Assembly (NCBI GenBank): GCA_934757245.1
Contig: CAKVLH010000006.1
Coordinates: 1 to 64,000 of the forward strand
Direction: 5' to 3'
Length of the DNA: 64,000 nucleotides
Source of the DNA: an uncultured Candidatus Melainabacteria bacterium
GTDB lineage: Bacteria; Cyanobacteriota; Vampirovibrionia; Gastranaerophilales; Gastranaerophilaceae
The position numbers and the translations under genes are program-made. The notes beneath the pieces are model-generated. The model was given only the letters and a program-made list of their open reading frames with translations, ran no database searches and was not told the origin of the DNA. Below, in pieces: positions 43,671-53,633 of this stretch (position 1 is the stretch's first letter; the number at the start of each line of letters is the position of its first letter).

Positions 43671-45511
43671 ATAAATTCATAGATTTCATTATATTTTTCT
43701 ATAATCTCAAAGTTCCAACTATAATCGTAGTTCATTGCATTTTGGATTAACAAATTCCAACTGGAATTTGTGTTAATGAATAGATTTAATGCTTTTGATA
43801 AAGTTTCAAGATAAATTTCATTTGCGTTTGCTTTTGTTAATAGTGAAGATTTTGTCTTGAATCCGCAACCTGAAATCATATCGTCAAAAATGTCTGTAAC
43901 AGTGTCATTTAAAATTCCGCTTCTTGAAGCTACCGGAATACATCCGAATTTCATAGCTTTGTAGTGTTCCTTATCCGGAATATTTGCTCTTGTTGGAAAT
44001 AAGGCAATATCTGCAGCCGCATAAAATTGCTCAACATTTATTTCATCATTAATAAACAGCCAACGACCATCAAGTGCTGAATTTTGTTCTAAAAATTCAA
44101 CCCAAGATTTAACAAAATTATTTTTGAGACCTTGTGAAATATTAATGATTACTTGAATATTTTTTCTTTGTTCAAATAATTTCAAAATTACATCGAACGC
44201 AATATCAACACCTTCGTTGAATATATCAGTAGAAAATTTTGCAAAAATGAGGGGAGCGTCGAAAAAAGAATCCAAATGTCCTTTAATTACGTAATTTTCG
44301 TCTTTAAACAAACTCAAATCGACAAATCGCGTTTTTACACGTTTTTCAGAAAATTCTTTCAAAAGATAAGATTTATTTTTTGCACGCAATTCTCTAAAAT
44401 TATCAACGTTAAATGGTTGATAAAGCTTTATTCTAGGAGCTTCACAACCAACAAGAAGATAAGTACTTTTCGATTTTGTTTGTTCAATTCTCTTTGCTAA
44501 ACATCCGCAAATTTCTTTGTTTGCAAAAATATCATCATAATAAGATTTTGAAATTGTTGCCCAAAAATCCGCTTTCTTTAAAGTAAAATAGATAGAATTA
44601 TAATTAGAACTATCCTCGCACCTTAATTCTGGAAACAGTTTGAGAGTCTGCATATTCATTCTGTGAAACAGAATATTCTCATCAATTGCTTCATTTCTAT
44701 CAATTGTGCTTCTAAATTTTTCATAATTTTGATAAATAAATTCAAGACAATCTCGCATTTGAGAAAAATGCTTCGTGTTATGCAAATTAAATAAAGACGC
44801 TATGCATTTTTGAATGATTTTATCGCGACAAATTTTTTTCATGCCGGCTTTATTAACTAAATTTATTGCAGCCCAAAATGCTTCAATCTTCTCAACCTCG
44901 TATTTGCTAAAATCATTAACAACCTGTAAAATCCTTATAGGATAAGCCATTTTACTTTCGAATTCTGCTCCTAAAAAGAATGGTAAATTGTCAGCATGTA
45001 TAACTTCCGGTTTCAGAGATTTAACGCAAATTCTAACCGCTTTCATGAACGGTACAAGATATTGGAATTTTGAAATATCATGCCCAGAAAAGCTTGCTGA
45101 AAACAAACCAAATACTTCAATATTGTTCGCATTTTTAAGTAACTTATATAAGCGCGCTTCGTAAGTTTTATTTTGACTATAGAATTCAAAACTGATATTT
45201 GTTTTTTCAGCATTTTCTAAATCATGTAATGGAATTAAAACTTTAATATTTTTATCTGGGTATTGTTTTTTGAATGCCAAAATATAATCAATTGGTGGAT
45301 TTTCTGCTGTAACAATTAGAATTTCTTTAAAATCTTTTTTTAGTTTTTTTCTTAAAAACGCAGAAATGTTTTTTCTCAAAAAACGAAATTGGGTTTTACA
45401 ATCGTACAAAAAATCCGTATGTTCAATGTTTTGCGGATGAACAATCGGTTCTTCCGACTCATTTTGAACATCAAATTCTTTTAAATGTGCTTCGGTTTCA
45501 AAACTTTCCAT
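43667..45511 (-). CDS. Glycosyltransferase, starch/glycogen synthase-like
   Basis: The 614-aa protein has GT-B architecture. The N-terminal half resembles a GT5 N-domain (GHDISKFQYLVPFMKAV, EVIHADNLPFFLG). The C-terminal half has the acceptor/donor-binding layout NVEQFYAAADIALFPTRAN, AMKFGCIPVASRSGI and a final helix. It is longer than glycogen synthase (about 480) and opens with 90 extra residues. The substrate could be a storage glucan or a surface polysaccharide. Its stop overlaps the convergent helix-turn-helix gene. Confidence 0.78.
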   Translation of the reverse strand: MESFETEAHLKEFDVQNESEEPIVHPQNIEHTDFLYDCKTQFRFLRKNISAFLRKKLKKDFKEILIVTAENPPIDYILAFKKQYPDKNIKVLIPLHDLENAEKTNISFEFYSQNKTYEARLYKLLKNANNIEVFGLFSASFSGHDISKFQYLVPFMKAVRICVKSLKPEVIHADNLPFFLGAEFESKMAYPIRILQVVNDFSKYEVEKIEAFWAAINLVNKAGMKKICRDKIIQKCIASLFNLHNTKHFSQMRDCLEFIYQNYEKFRSTIDRNEAIDENILFHRMNMQTLKLFPELRCEDSSNYNSIYFTLKKADFWATISKSYYDDIFANKEICGCLAKRIEQTKSKSTYLLVGCEAPRIKLYQPFNVDNFRELRAKNKSYLLKEFSEKRVKTRFVDLSLFKDENYVIKGHLDSFFDAPLIFAKFSTDIFNEGVDIAFDVILKLFEQRKNIQVIINISQGLKNNFVKSWVEFLEQNSALDGRWLFINDEINVEQFYAAADIALFPTRANIPDKEHYKAMKFGCIPVASRSGILNDTVTDIFDDMISGCGFKTKSSLLTKANANEIYLETLSKALNLFINTNSSWNLLIQNAMNYDYSWNFEIIEKYNEIYEFI

Positions 45512-45542
45512 AGCTTCAAATTATCATGCTATAAGTGCGAAA

Positions 45543-46214
45543 TCAAGATAAGAGCTCAAATTGGTTCTTGTTGTATTTAATCAAGCCTTCTTTTTGCAAC
45601 TTTGAAAGTTCAAAACTCATCGCACTTCTATCGACATTCAAATAATCAGCCAAATCTTGTCGATTGAATTTGATTGAGAATCTGTTTGAATGATTTTTTT
45701 GTGCTTCGTTGGACAAGTAGGTTAAAATCTTGTCGCGGATTGTTTTTTGAGAAACATTTTCAATCTTTTGGATAAGTTCAATATTTTCTTTAGAAAGAAT
45801 TTGAAACAGGTTATTAATTAAGACTTTGTGTCGCGTGCAAGCATTTTGACACATAGAAGTACATTTTTCGTAGCTCAAAATAAGAATCAAAGTATCTTCG
45901 ACCGTAATCGCGTCAACGCTTGATTCAACATCTTTTGAGCCGACAAAAGAAAGCGCCAAATTGTCGTTTTTGCCAAGACGAGAAATAATAATTCTTCTTC
46001 CCCAGTACGAATCTTTTTCAATATTCACTCCACCTTCAAGTATAAGATAAATATTAGAAATCATATCACCTTGGCGAATTACCATTTCTTCTTTTTCATA
46101 TTTCTTAATTCTGGCATGAAAGCATTCTAATAAGCCTTTTAGTTCGTCATCGGTCATGCCGAAAAACACAGGTGAATTTTTAATTTGATTATAATAATTT
46201 TCTAAGCGTTCCAC
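45543..46214 (-). CDS. Crp/Fnr-family transcription regulator
   Basis: This 223-aa protein has an N-terminal cyclic-nucleotide-type beta-roll (EEMVIRQGDMISNIYLILEG), a dimerisation helix preceded by CTSMCQNACTRHKVLINNLF, and a C-terminal winged helix (FNRQDLADYLNVDRSAMSFE). The three-Cys segment resembles the CxxxC region of clostridial-type Crp proteins and could sense redox. A GTG with AAAGG upstream gives the best start; the longer frame begins with TTG and lacks a site. It is divergent from the HD-domain gene. Confidence 0.86.
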   Translation of the reverse strand: MERLENYYNQIKNSPVFFGMTDDELKGLLECFHARIKKYEKEEMVIRQGDMISNIYLILEGGVNIEKDSYWGRRIIISRLGKNDNLALSFVGSKDVESSVDAITVEDTLILILSYEKCTSMCQNACTRHKVLINNLFQILSKENIELIQKIENVSQKTIRDKILTYLSNEAQKNHSNRFSIKFNRQDLADYLNVDRSAMSFELSKLQKEGLIKYNKNQFELLS

Positions 46215-46283
46215 AATTTTGCCTTTCTTATATCTCCATGAGTTTATTTTATACAAAACATGTGTTAAAATGAATGTAGAGCT

Positions 46284-47090
46284 ATGAAATCAGTAAAAGA
46301 AATATCAGTAGAATCTAAGATTCTCAAAAGACTACAAAGTCATCCATTATGTTTAGAACTTGCGCAATACTTGTTTGAGGATGCAGAACTTCAAGAAATG
46401 CAAGATTATGCGAACAATGTTTCTATTAAGCGCCTTGGTTATAACGACCACGGTCCTGTTCACATGCGACAAGTTGCAGCAAATTCAATCAAGATGTTAA
46501 ACATTCTTCACGAATGCGGTATCCAAACTTCTTTAGAAAAAGAAGAAATCGGCACATTTGAAGATAGTATGTGTGCTGTGATTCTTGCAGGTTTAATGCA
46601 CGATTTGGGAATGATGATTGGACGCCAAGGTCATGAAGAAATGTCAGTTATCTTGGCAAAACCTCTTGTTGAAAGAACATTAATGCACATTCTGCCAAAC
46701 GATATGCACAGACGCGTTGTAATCCGTTCTGTTGTTATAGAAGCAATCATTGGGCACATGGCTTCAAGAAAAATCCATTCTACAGAAGCCGGTATTATTC
46801 TTATCGCAGATGGTTGTGATATGACAAAAGGTCGTGCAAGAATTCCACTAGCAATGAACACAACGCCAAAAGTTGGTGATATTCACAAGTATTCTGCAAA
46901 CGCAATTGACAGAATTCGAATTCAACATGGCGAAAAGAAGCCTATTAAAATTACTGTTGAAATGACAGGCGATGTTGGTTTCTTCCAAATCGAAGAAGTT
47001 TTGTTTACAAAAATCGATTCAAGCCCTGCTAAGCAGTATGTAGAATTGTATGCAGGTGTTCAAGGTCAAGAGCCTAAGTGCTATTTATAA
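46284..47090 (+). CDS. HD-domain phosphohydrolase
   Basis: This 268-aa protein has HD metal-binding residues in NDHGPVHMRQVAANSIKML, GLMHDLGMMIGRQGH and the later Asp of ILIADGCDMTKGRARI. A small C-terminal domain of mixed strands follows (KITVEMTGDVGFFQIEEV). Substrates of such stand-alone HD proteins include nucleotides and cyclic dinucleotides. It is divergent from the Crp/Fnr gene across 69 bp, so control by that regulator is plausible. A good terminator follows. Confidence 0.82.
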   Translation: MKSVKEISVESKILKRLQSHPLCLELAQYLFEDAELQEMQDYANNVSIKRLGYNDHGPVHMRQVAANSIKMLNILHECGIQTSLEKEEIGTFEDSMCAVILAGLMHDLGMMIGRQGHEEMSVILAKPLVERTLMHILPNDMHRRVVIRSVVIEAIIGHMASRKIHSTEAGIILIADGCDMTKGRARIPLAMNTTPKVGDIHKYSANAIDRIRIQHGEKKPIKITVEMTGDVGFFQIEEVLFTKIDSSPAKQYVELYAGVQGQEPKCYL

Positions 47091-47116
47091 AACTTATTAG
47101 TGAAATTTTAACATTT

Positions 47117-47150
47117 AACAAAGTCGCTATATTGCAGTAGCGGCTTTGTT
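47117..47150 (+). terminator. Terminator of the HD-domain gene
   Basis: AACAAAGTCGCT/AGCGGCTTTGTT stem (one T-G pair), 10-nt loop and T run. Confidence 0.85.
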
Positions 47151-47289
47151 TTTGCTTGTTATAAAAAATGCTATACAAAATTCATCTTAATATTTCTTTA
47201 CATGTTGGAATAAAAAAGGCAATTTTTTAAAAGTTAAATACTTTATATATACATAAGAGATATACAAAAAGAAAATAGGAGAGTTTATT

Positions 47290-47532
47290 ATGGCAATTGG
47301 CGCAAGAGATTTTATTGACAAGTTATTAGTAGAAAAGTATGCACAAGAAAAAGTTGATAATCACAACGATGATGCATTGACATCAAAAGTATCGGCAGAT
47401 GATATGATGAGCGCAATGGGTGTTTCCGCAAATAATTTTAGAACAATGTTGGCTTTAAATAATCGACTTACAATGGTTTGTTACGGCGTTGTTGCAAAAT
47501 CAGCAAAATATGTTCAAACAGATGCAGCATAA
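47290..47532 (+). CDS. Small soluble hypothetical protein
   Basis: This 80-aa protein is unrecognised. A charged first half (DFIDKLLVEKYAQEKVDNHN) is followed by an Ala/Met-rich helix-forming half (ADDMMSAMGVSANNFRTMLA). GGAGAG precedes the ATG and a perfect terminator follows, so it is a genuine monocistronic unit, perhaps abundant. Confidence 0.7.
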   Translation: MAIGARDFIDKLLVEKYAQEKVDNHNDDALTSKVSADDMMSAMGVSANNFRTMLALNNRLTMVCYGVVAKSAKYVQTDAA

Positions 47533-47553
47533 TAGATATATAAGTTAGAAATG

Positions 47554-47591
47554 AAAAGGTCTAATATATCCTCGGATATATTAGACCTTTT
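47554..47591. terminator. 18-bp perfect bidirectional terminator
   Basis: AAAAGGTCTAATATATCC, TC, then the exact complement, between the 80-aa gene and convergent ileS. Confidence 0.9.
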
Positions 47592-47608
47592 CTGTTTAAA
47601 ATAATGTA

Positions 47609-50413
47609 TTATTCAGTTACTGCATCATAACAATCTGAACAAATAGTTTCGTGTCCTGCGTGTTCGCCGAGTTTTCTAAACTTCCAGCAACGTTCGCATT
47701 TTTCACCTTCTGCTTTTGTTACCCAAACTGTTATGCCGTTTTCTGTATATTCGTTTAAAACTTCAGCCGGAGCTTCATCAGCCACATAAGCTTGAGAAGT
47801 AATGAAGATATCAGCTAAATCTTTAGCATTAGCTTTCAAAATTTCACTATCATCAGATTTAACATAAACAGCAACTTCTAAAGAGCTTCCAACTTTCTTT
47901 TCTGCTCTTAGCGGTTCAATTGCACGAGTTACTACTTCTCTTGTTTTTAAGATTTTTGTAAAATCTTCTTCAAGCTGGTTGTTGTTCCAAGTTTCATTTA
48001 CTTCAACCCAATCAGCAAGCAAGATACTTTCCAATCCGCCACGTTGCATTTCAGGAGTGTTTTGCCAGATATCTTCTGCTTGGTGAGGCATTACAGGAGT
48101 TAGAATTCTAACCAAAACTTGCAATGTTTCGTAAAGAACAGTTTGACAAGCACGTCTTGAAACTGATTTTTTGCCTGCTGTATAAAGTCTGTCTTTTACG
48201 ATATCAAGATAGAATGAACTCAAGTCTACCGCTGCAAAATTTTGCAAGCATTGGAAATACTTGTAGAATTCATAATTATCAAACGCTACTGTAACTTCTT
48301 CGACAACCTTGTTCAATTTGTGAAGCGCAAATTTATCAATTGGTTTCAAATCTTCGTATTTCACATAATCTTTTGCAGGGTCGAAATCAAAAATATTACC
48401 AAGCAAGAATCTTGCAGTATTTCTTGTTTTCTTAAAGATTTCAGCAAGCTGTTTAATAATGTTATCGCCGATTTTAGTATCGTTTCTATAATCTACTGAC
48501 GCTGCCCAAAGTCTTAAAATATCAGCGCCATAGTTTTTAATAATATCATCAGGTCTAATATAATTACCTAAAGATTTTGACATTTTTCTGCCGTCTTCAC
48601 CAAATACGAAACCGTGCGTAAGAACTGATTTGTAAGGTGCTTTACCTTGTACAGCCATTGAAGTTAATAAAGAAGATTGGAACCAACCTCTGTGTTGGTC
48701 AGAACCTTCCAAATACATTTCAACAGGAGTGTGCCCCAATTGTTCTGAACGTTTTTCAACAACGGCTCTCCAAGTAACACCAGAATCAAACCAAACGTCC
48801 ATAATGTCTTTTTCTTTTCTGAAGTGTTTTTTGCCACAATGAGGGCAAACAAAGTCTTTTGGTAACAATTCTTCTGCAGAGTATTTAACCCAAGCATCAG
48901 AACTTTCTTTTTCAAATATTTTTGCTACGTTTTCAACAGTTTCATCTGTAACAATTGGTTCACCGCATTCTTCGCAGTAGAATACAGGAATTGGAACACC
49001 CCACGCTCTTTGACGTGAAATACACCAATCAGTACGACCTTGAACCATGTTAGAAATTCTTGCTTCACCGCTTGCTGGAATCCATTTTACACCCTTAATT
49101 GCTTCTAATGTAGCATCTCTGAATTTGTCAACCTTAACAAACCATTGAGGAGTTGCTCTGTAAATTACAGGATTTTTACATCTCCAGCAGTGTGGATAAG
49201 AGTGGTTAATGTCAGCAGCTGCAAGCAATGCGCCACAGTTTTGAAGTTTCTCGATAACAATTTTACCGCCTTTATAATAAGGAATTCCTTCTAAATCTTT
49301 GTCGCCAACTATTTCTGTCCAAACACCCTTGCTATCAAGTGGTGAAAATACTTCAATATTGTATCTACAACCAACTTCGTAGTCCTCAAGACCGTGTCCA
49401 GGAGCTGTATGAACTGCACCTGTACCGGCTTCAAGTGTTACGTGTTCACCAAGAATAATTGGTGATTTTCTGTTATAAAGCGGGTGATTTGTATTCAATA
49501 ATTCTAAATCAGCACCCTTAACAGAGCCGATTACGTTAATATCTTTTTCTTCCCAATTAACACCTTCAAGGAAGCTTGCCAACAAGCCTTGAGCGATTAC
49601 ATAAACATCATTGTTGTAAGTGAAGAATGTATAATCAAATCTTGGGTGCATACTGATTGCCATGTTGGAAGGAATTGTCCAAGGAGTTGTTGTCCAAATT
49701 ACCGCATAAACATTGTCATTTGGCAAATCAACTAATTGCTTAATTTTATTTACCCCTTCTTCATCAAACTTAAATCTTACATAGATTGAAGTTGAAGTAT
49801 GGTCTGCATATTCAACTTCAGCTTCTGCTAAAGCAGTTTCGCAAGAAGCACACCAGTAAACAGGTTTTAAGCCTTTTTCGATATAACCTTTTTTATACAT
49901 ATCGCCAAAAACTCTAACTTGTTCAGCTTCAAATTCAGGATTGATAGTTAAATAAGGATGTTCCCAATCACCCCAAACGCCAAGACGTTTGAATTCTGAT
50001 TCTTGACCTTTTAAACTGTTCCAAGCAAATTCTCTGCATTTTGCTCTTAATTCAGCAGGAGTAACCGCTTCGCGTCCGCCTTTGATGTTTTTAACAACTT
50101 TGTTTTCAATGGGCAAACCGTGTCCGTCATACCCTGGAACGTAAGGTGCGTAGAAGCCTGACATAGATTTATATTTAATCAAAATATCTTTTAAAATTTT
50201 GTTTAAGGCTGTACCAACGTGAATTTTTTCGGAACTCAAATATGGAGGGCCGTCGTGCAAAATAAACTTGTTTGCCTTATCTCTTTGTGCAATGTTTTTT
50301 TCGTAAATTTCATGTTCTGCCCAGAATTTTTGAGTTTCAGGCTCTTTCTTAGTAGCGTTTGCTCTCATTTCCAAAGTAGTCTTTGGCAAATTCAACGTTT
50401 CTTTGTATTCCAT
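47609..50413 (-). CDS. ileS: Isoleucyl-tRNA synthetase
   Basis: This class I aminoacyl-tRNA synthetase of 934 aa starts YKETLNLPKTTLEMRANATK. It contains DGPPYLSSEKIHVGTALNKI (a variant HIGH region reading HVGT), the editing CP1 domain with TTPWTIPSNMA, the KMSKS loop (GRKMSKSLGNYI), the anticodon-binding domain and a C-terminal zinc site (CERCW and CSDC). ATGAGGA precedes the ATG. The frame shows no break. Confidence 0.96.
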   Translation of the reverse strand: MEYKETLNLPKTTLEMRANATKKEPETQKFWAEHEIYEKNIAQRDKANKFILHDGPPYLSSEKIHVGTALNKILKDILIKYKSMSGFYAPYVPGYDGHGLPIENKVVKNIKGGREAVTPAELRAKCREFAWNSLKGQESEFKRLGVWGDWEHPYLTINPEFEAEQVRVFGDMYKKGYIEKGLKPVYWCASCETALAEAEVEYADHTSTSIYVRFKFDEEGVNKIKQLVDLPNDNVYAVIWTTTPWTIPSNMAISMHPRFDYTFFTYNNDVYVIAQGLLASFLEGVNWEEKDINVIGSVKGADLELLNTNHPLYNRKSPIILGEHVTLEAGTGAVHTAPGHGLEDYEVGCRYNIEVFSPLDSKGVWTEIVGDKDLEGIPYYKGGKIVIEKLQNCGALLAAADINHSYPHCWRCKNPVIYRATPQWFVKVDKFRDATLEAIKGVKWIPASGEARISNMVQGRTDWCISRQRAWGVPIPVFYCEECGEPIVTDETVENVAKIFEKESSDAWVKYSAEELLPKDFVCPHCGKKHFRKEKDIMDVWFDSGVTWRAVVEKRSEQLGHTPVEMYLEGSDQHRGWFQSSLLTSMAVQGKAPYKSVLTHGFVFGEDGRKMSKSLGNYIRPDDIIKNYGADILRLWAASVDYRNDTKIGDNIIKQLAEIFKKTRNTARFLLGNIFDFDPAKDYVKYEDLKPIDKFALHKLNKVVEEVTVAFDNYEFYKYFQCLQNFAAVDLSSFYLDIVKDRLYTAGKKSVSRRACQTVLYETLQVLVRILTPVMPHQAEDIWQNTPEMQRGGLESILLADWVEVNETWNNNQLEEDFTKILKTREVVTRAIEPLRAEKKVGSSLEVAVYVKSDDSEILKANAKDLADIFITSQAYVADEAPAEVLNEYTENGITVWVTKAEGEKCERCWKFRKLGEHAGHETICSDCYDAVTE

Positions 50414-50542
50414 ATTCTATTCCTCATGTATTTTAACTCTAAGTTATTGTTAAGCAGTGTTTAACCTACATTTTAATAAAAAGAATACCACAAATATAGC
50501 GAGTTATAAAGAAATTTGATATTTAAGTTTTACGAGCAAACA

Positions 50543-50576
50543 AAAAAACCTTAAAGTAATCACTTTAAGGTTTTTT
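50543..50576 (-). terminator. Terminator of the DUF561 gene
   Basis: AAAAAACCTTAAAGT, AATC and the exact complement, ending in a T run on the minus strand 21 nt after the stop. Confidence 0.88.
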
Positions 50577-50596
50577 GTTTTGATTAAAGTTTTTAA

Positions 50597-51352
50597 CTAA
50601 ACTAGTTCAACAACATATTGAGCATTGCGTTCAGCAATTTCTACCAAGCTTCTTGAAACTGCTAACATAGAAATTTCTGAATCAAGTTTGTTTACGCAAG
50701 AACCGCAACCGATAGCTGAAGCACCAGCTGCAAATGCCAATGAAGCAGTTGTAGGGTTAATACCTGTTGCTGTCATAATAGGCAATTCAATATTTCTTGA
50801 AAGTTCAATTGTGTTAGAAATAGTTAATTCAGCTCTTTCTACCAAACCTCTAACGCCATTTGAAGGAGCTTCATTTGAGAAATGACCTTCTGTTTGGATT
50901 AAGTCAACACCAAGATTTTCTAAATCACGAGCTAATTCAACTTGTTCGCCGATTTCTAATTCACCCGGAATAGTTACACAGAAAAATACATCATCGCCAA
51001 CTAATTCTCTAGTTCTTCTAGCAAGGCTTAAAACTTGAGAAGCTGTGAAAGTTTGACCTTTTTTGTATAATGCATCGAAGTTACCAAGTTCAACTGCATC
51101 TGCGCCCAAAGCTACAGCGTGAGCTAATTCTTGAGGTTCTACTGAAGAAACGAACAATGGTAATTCAGTCATGCTTCTTGCCATTGCAATGATATCTGGG
51201 TTTGCACAAATATCAATAGCGCTTGCGCCTGAGTTTGAAGCTGACTTAACAACTTTTTTTACGCTTTCAACATTGAAATTATCAATACCGGCAATAATTT
51301 TTACTGCTCTTTTTTCTGCTAAAGCTCTTTTAAAACTTTCGATTCTTGACAT
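50597..51352 (-). CDS. DUF561/Ycf23-like TIM-barrel protein
   Basis: This 251-aa protein matches the Ycf23/DUF561 family of cyanobacteria and red-algal plastids: VKIIAGIDNFNVESVKKVV, AIDICANPDIIAMA, VSSVEPQELAHAVALGAD, GNFDALYKKG, IQTEGHF and AIGCGSCVNKLDSEISMLA. It is predicted to be a TIM barrel; its function is unknown. It is a good lineage marker here. The chosen ATG has AAAGGAG upstream; a longer frame of 17 codons is not conserved. Confidence 0.88.
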   Translation of the reverse strand: MSRIESFKRALAEKRAVKIIAGIDNFNVESVKKVVKSASNSGASAIDICANPDIIAMARSMTELPLFVSSVEPQELAHAVALGADAVELGNFDALYKKGQTFTASQVLSLARRTRELVGDDVFFCVTIPGELEIGEQVELARDLENLGVDLIQTEGHFSNEAPSNGVRGLVERAELTISNTIELSRNIELPIMTATGINPTTASLAFAAGASAIGCGSCVNKLDSEISMLAVSRSLVEIAERNAQYVVELV

Positions 51353-51503
51353 AATTTTCTCCTTTTGTGTCGATTGTGATATAACATCTCGTTTATTATA
51401 CATTAAAATTTGAATGCTGGCAATACATAACCGCTTTAAATTAATAAGGGTAATTGTTTTACGCTATAAATATTGCCAAAATCTTATTAAACAAGGAGGC
51501 GCA

Positions 51504-52154
51504 ATGAAAAAACAAATAATTAGTGCAATCTTACTTGTATTTATATCTTCACCGGTTTTTGCATTTGGCAATGTCGAAAAAAATCCCGTAAGTATTTATG
51601 AAAAAATTAATCCTGCAATTGTAACCGTTGACTCGCAAATTCCGGACGGCTTATCTTGCGGTACAGGTTGTATTATTGATAAATCAGGGGTTATTTTAAC
51701 CAGCGCGCATGTTGTTGATATAGGGAAAACTGTAGTTGTTACTATGAGTAATGGACAAAATTATGATGCCAAGGTTTTAAAACATTTAGGAGATAATAAG
51801 GATATTGCGCTTCTTAAAATTGATGCAAAAAAGGATTTAAAAACTGTTAAACTTGGTAATTCTTCTAAAGTTAAAGTTGGACAAAAAGTTTTAGCAATCG
51901 GAAATCCGTTTGGGTTTAGCGGAACGCTTACGCAAGGAATTGTATCCAGAATTGATTATGCAAAAAATCGGATTCAAACTGATGCCGCAATTAACCCCGG
52001 TTCGTCAGGCGGTCCTTTGTTGAACACAAATGGCGACGTTATAGGTATTAATCAAGCAATTTATAACCCTGATAACAATATCTCAAATATCGGCATTGGT
52101 TTTGCAACACCTATCAATCTGGTAAAAGAGTATTTAGAAAACGATAGCAAGTAA
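51504..52154 (+). CDS. Secreted HtrA-like serine protease without PDZ domain
   Basis: This 216-aa trypsin-like S1C protease has a signal peptide ([20 protein letters not shown]) and the catalytic triad His69 (TSAHVVD), Asp100 ([11 protein letters not shown]) and Ser168 ([14 protein letters not shown]). It ends soon after the protease domain, so the PDZ domains of DegP/HtrA are missing, and it probably acts as a simple periplasmic protease. AAGGAGG precedes the ATG. No frameshift explains the short C-terminus. Confidence 0.9.
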   Translation: MKKQIISAILLVFISSPVFAFGNVEKNPVSIYEKINPAIVTVDSQIPDGLSCGTGCIIDKSGVILTSAHVVDIGKTVVVTMSNGQNYDAKVLKHLGDNKDIALLKIDAKKDLKTVKLGNSSKVKVGQKVLAIGNPFGFSGTLTQGIVSRIDYAKNRIQTDAAINPGSSGGPLLNTNGDVIGINQAIYNPDNNISNIGIGFATPINLVKEYLENDSK

Positions 52155-52276
52155 AGAGTAGACCGCTCCTACAAGCGCACTAAGTAATCCACGCAAACCA
52201 TTGTCCTAAAGATAGATTTCATATTTGCGAAACTACAAAAGTGTAGTAAAATTGGAATAAAGAAGGATATTTCGGA

Positions 52277-53260
52277 ATGACAACGATTTTAGTAACAGGT
52301 GGTGCGGGATTTATCGGGAGTTGTTTTATTAGGCATGAATTAAAAAAGCATCCCGATTACAACATAATAAATCTTGACGCGCTTACTTATTGCGGAAATC
52401 TCGAAAATCTAAAAGATGTTGAAAACAATCCAAACTACAGATTTGTACACGGAAATATTTGCGATAAAAACCTCGTGCGTGAATTAATTGATGAGGTCGA
52501 CTGTGTTATAAATTTTGCAGCAGAATCTCACGTTGATAATTCAATTAAAAATCCTGAAATATTTATAGAAACAAATGTTCAAGGAACTTTAAATCTGTTA
52601 CAAGCCTCAAAAGAAATTGGTATCGAACGATTTTTACAAGTTTCTACCGACGAAGTTTATGGGAGCTTAGGACAAACTGGTTATTTCTATGAAACAACAC
52701 CACTCGCTCCAAATAGCCCTTATTCTGCAAGTAAAGCAAGCGCTGATATGCTTGTTCGCGCATATAGAGAGACTTATGGTTTGCCGACTTTAAACACTAG
52801 ATGTTCAAACAATTATGGGCCTTATCAATATCCGGAAAAATTAATTCCATTCTTTATTTCAAAACTCTTAAAAAATGAAAAAGTGCCTGTTTATGGCGAC
52901 GGACTTAACATTAGAGATTGGTTATATGTTTATGATCATTGCGAAGCGATAGATGTAGTTTTACATAGAGGAAAAGTCGGCGAAATTTACAATATTGGCG
53001 GACATAATGAAAAAACTAATCTTGAGATTACAAAACTTATATTAAGTGTTATGGGTAAAGACGAAAATTCAATAGAATACGTCGAAGATAGACTGGGGCA
53101 CGATAAGCGTTATGCCATCTCAAACAATAAAATTACAACAGAACTCGACTGGACGCCGTCATTAACGTTTGAAGAAGGTATTAAGTTAACAATTGACTGG
53201 TATTTGAGCAATCAAGATTGGATAAAAAATATAGAAACAAAGAAAGCGGGTTTGAGATGA
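52277..53260 (+). CDS. rfbB: dTDP-glucose 4,6-dehydratase
   Basis: This enzyme forms dTDP-4-keto-6-deoxyglucose in dTDP-rhamnose synthesis. The 327-aa SDR enzyme has the nucleotide-binding TGGAGFIGS, the AAESHVDNS and STDEVYGSL signatures, the catalytic SPYSASKASAD (YxxxK) and a C-terminal substrate domain (NIRDWLYVYDHCEAID). AAGGA precedes the ATG. It overlaps an rfbA-like start by ATGA. It is the last core gene before the accessory region. Confidence 0.96.
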   Translation: MTTILVTGGAGFIGSCFIRHELKKHPDYNIINLDALTYCGNLENLKDVENNPNYRFVHGNICDKNLVRELIDEVDCVINFAAESHVDNSIKNPEIFIETNVQGTLNLLQASKEIGIERFLQVSTDEVYGSLGQTGYFYETTPLAPNSPYSASKASADMLVRAYRETYGLPTLNTRCSNNYGPYQYPEKLIPFFISKLLKNEKVPVYGDGLNIRDWLYVYDHCEAIDVVLHRGKVGEIYNIGGHNEKTNLEITKLILSVMGKDENSIEYVEDRLGHDKRYAISNNKITTELDWTPSLTFEEGIKLTIDWYLSNQDWIKNIETKKAGLR

Positions 53261-53331
53261 AAGGAATTGTGTTAGCAGAAAATTCACGATATTCTTATAT
53301 TTACATACCCAATGATTTAAAAATTTTTTAA
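53257..53331 (+). pseudogene. Truncated rfbA-like start (glucose-1-phosphate thymidylyltransferase remnant)
   Basis: A frame begins in the rfbB stop (ATGA) and encodes MKGIVLAENSRYSYIYIPN, then a stop. The first seven residues match the MKGIILAGG start of RfbA, which normally sits in this operon position; after codon 7 similarity ends. This looks like the junction where foreign or decayed DNA replaced the rest of the gene. Confidence 0.55.
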
Positions 53332-53633
53332 ACCCATTTCGGTGATGATTCTCATTTCAAAATAAATTTTTCTTATGAAGTTCAACTACAGCAAAATAAG
53401 CTAGCACAAGATTTATAATTAGAGAAAATCAAGGCATTAAAATTACTTACCTAAAATAAATTGATATTAAAATGAGGTTTATACCCATAGAGAAGTATAG
53501 AAAAATCCACAAATGAAAGTGTTAACGAGTTTTTAAGTACGTTCGTTAAAAAATCACATGTCGGTAAAAAACGAAAACAGAATTTAAACAATGCACAAGT
53601 AAATTGGATTTTATCCAATTTACAAATTTAAAT
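53332..53633. other. Non-coding, decayed sequence
   Basis: No intact gene is visible in these 302 bases, which are very AT-rich with stops in all frames. A short readable stretch near 53500-53620 (ESVNEFLSTFVKK, KKRKQNLNNAQVNWILSN) may be a frameshifted remnant of the gene whose end is module copy 1. A 9-bp hairpin, AAATTGGAT/ATCCAATTT, lies at 53601-53621. Confidence 0.45.
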
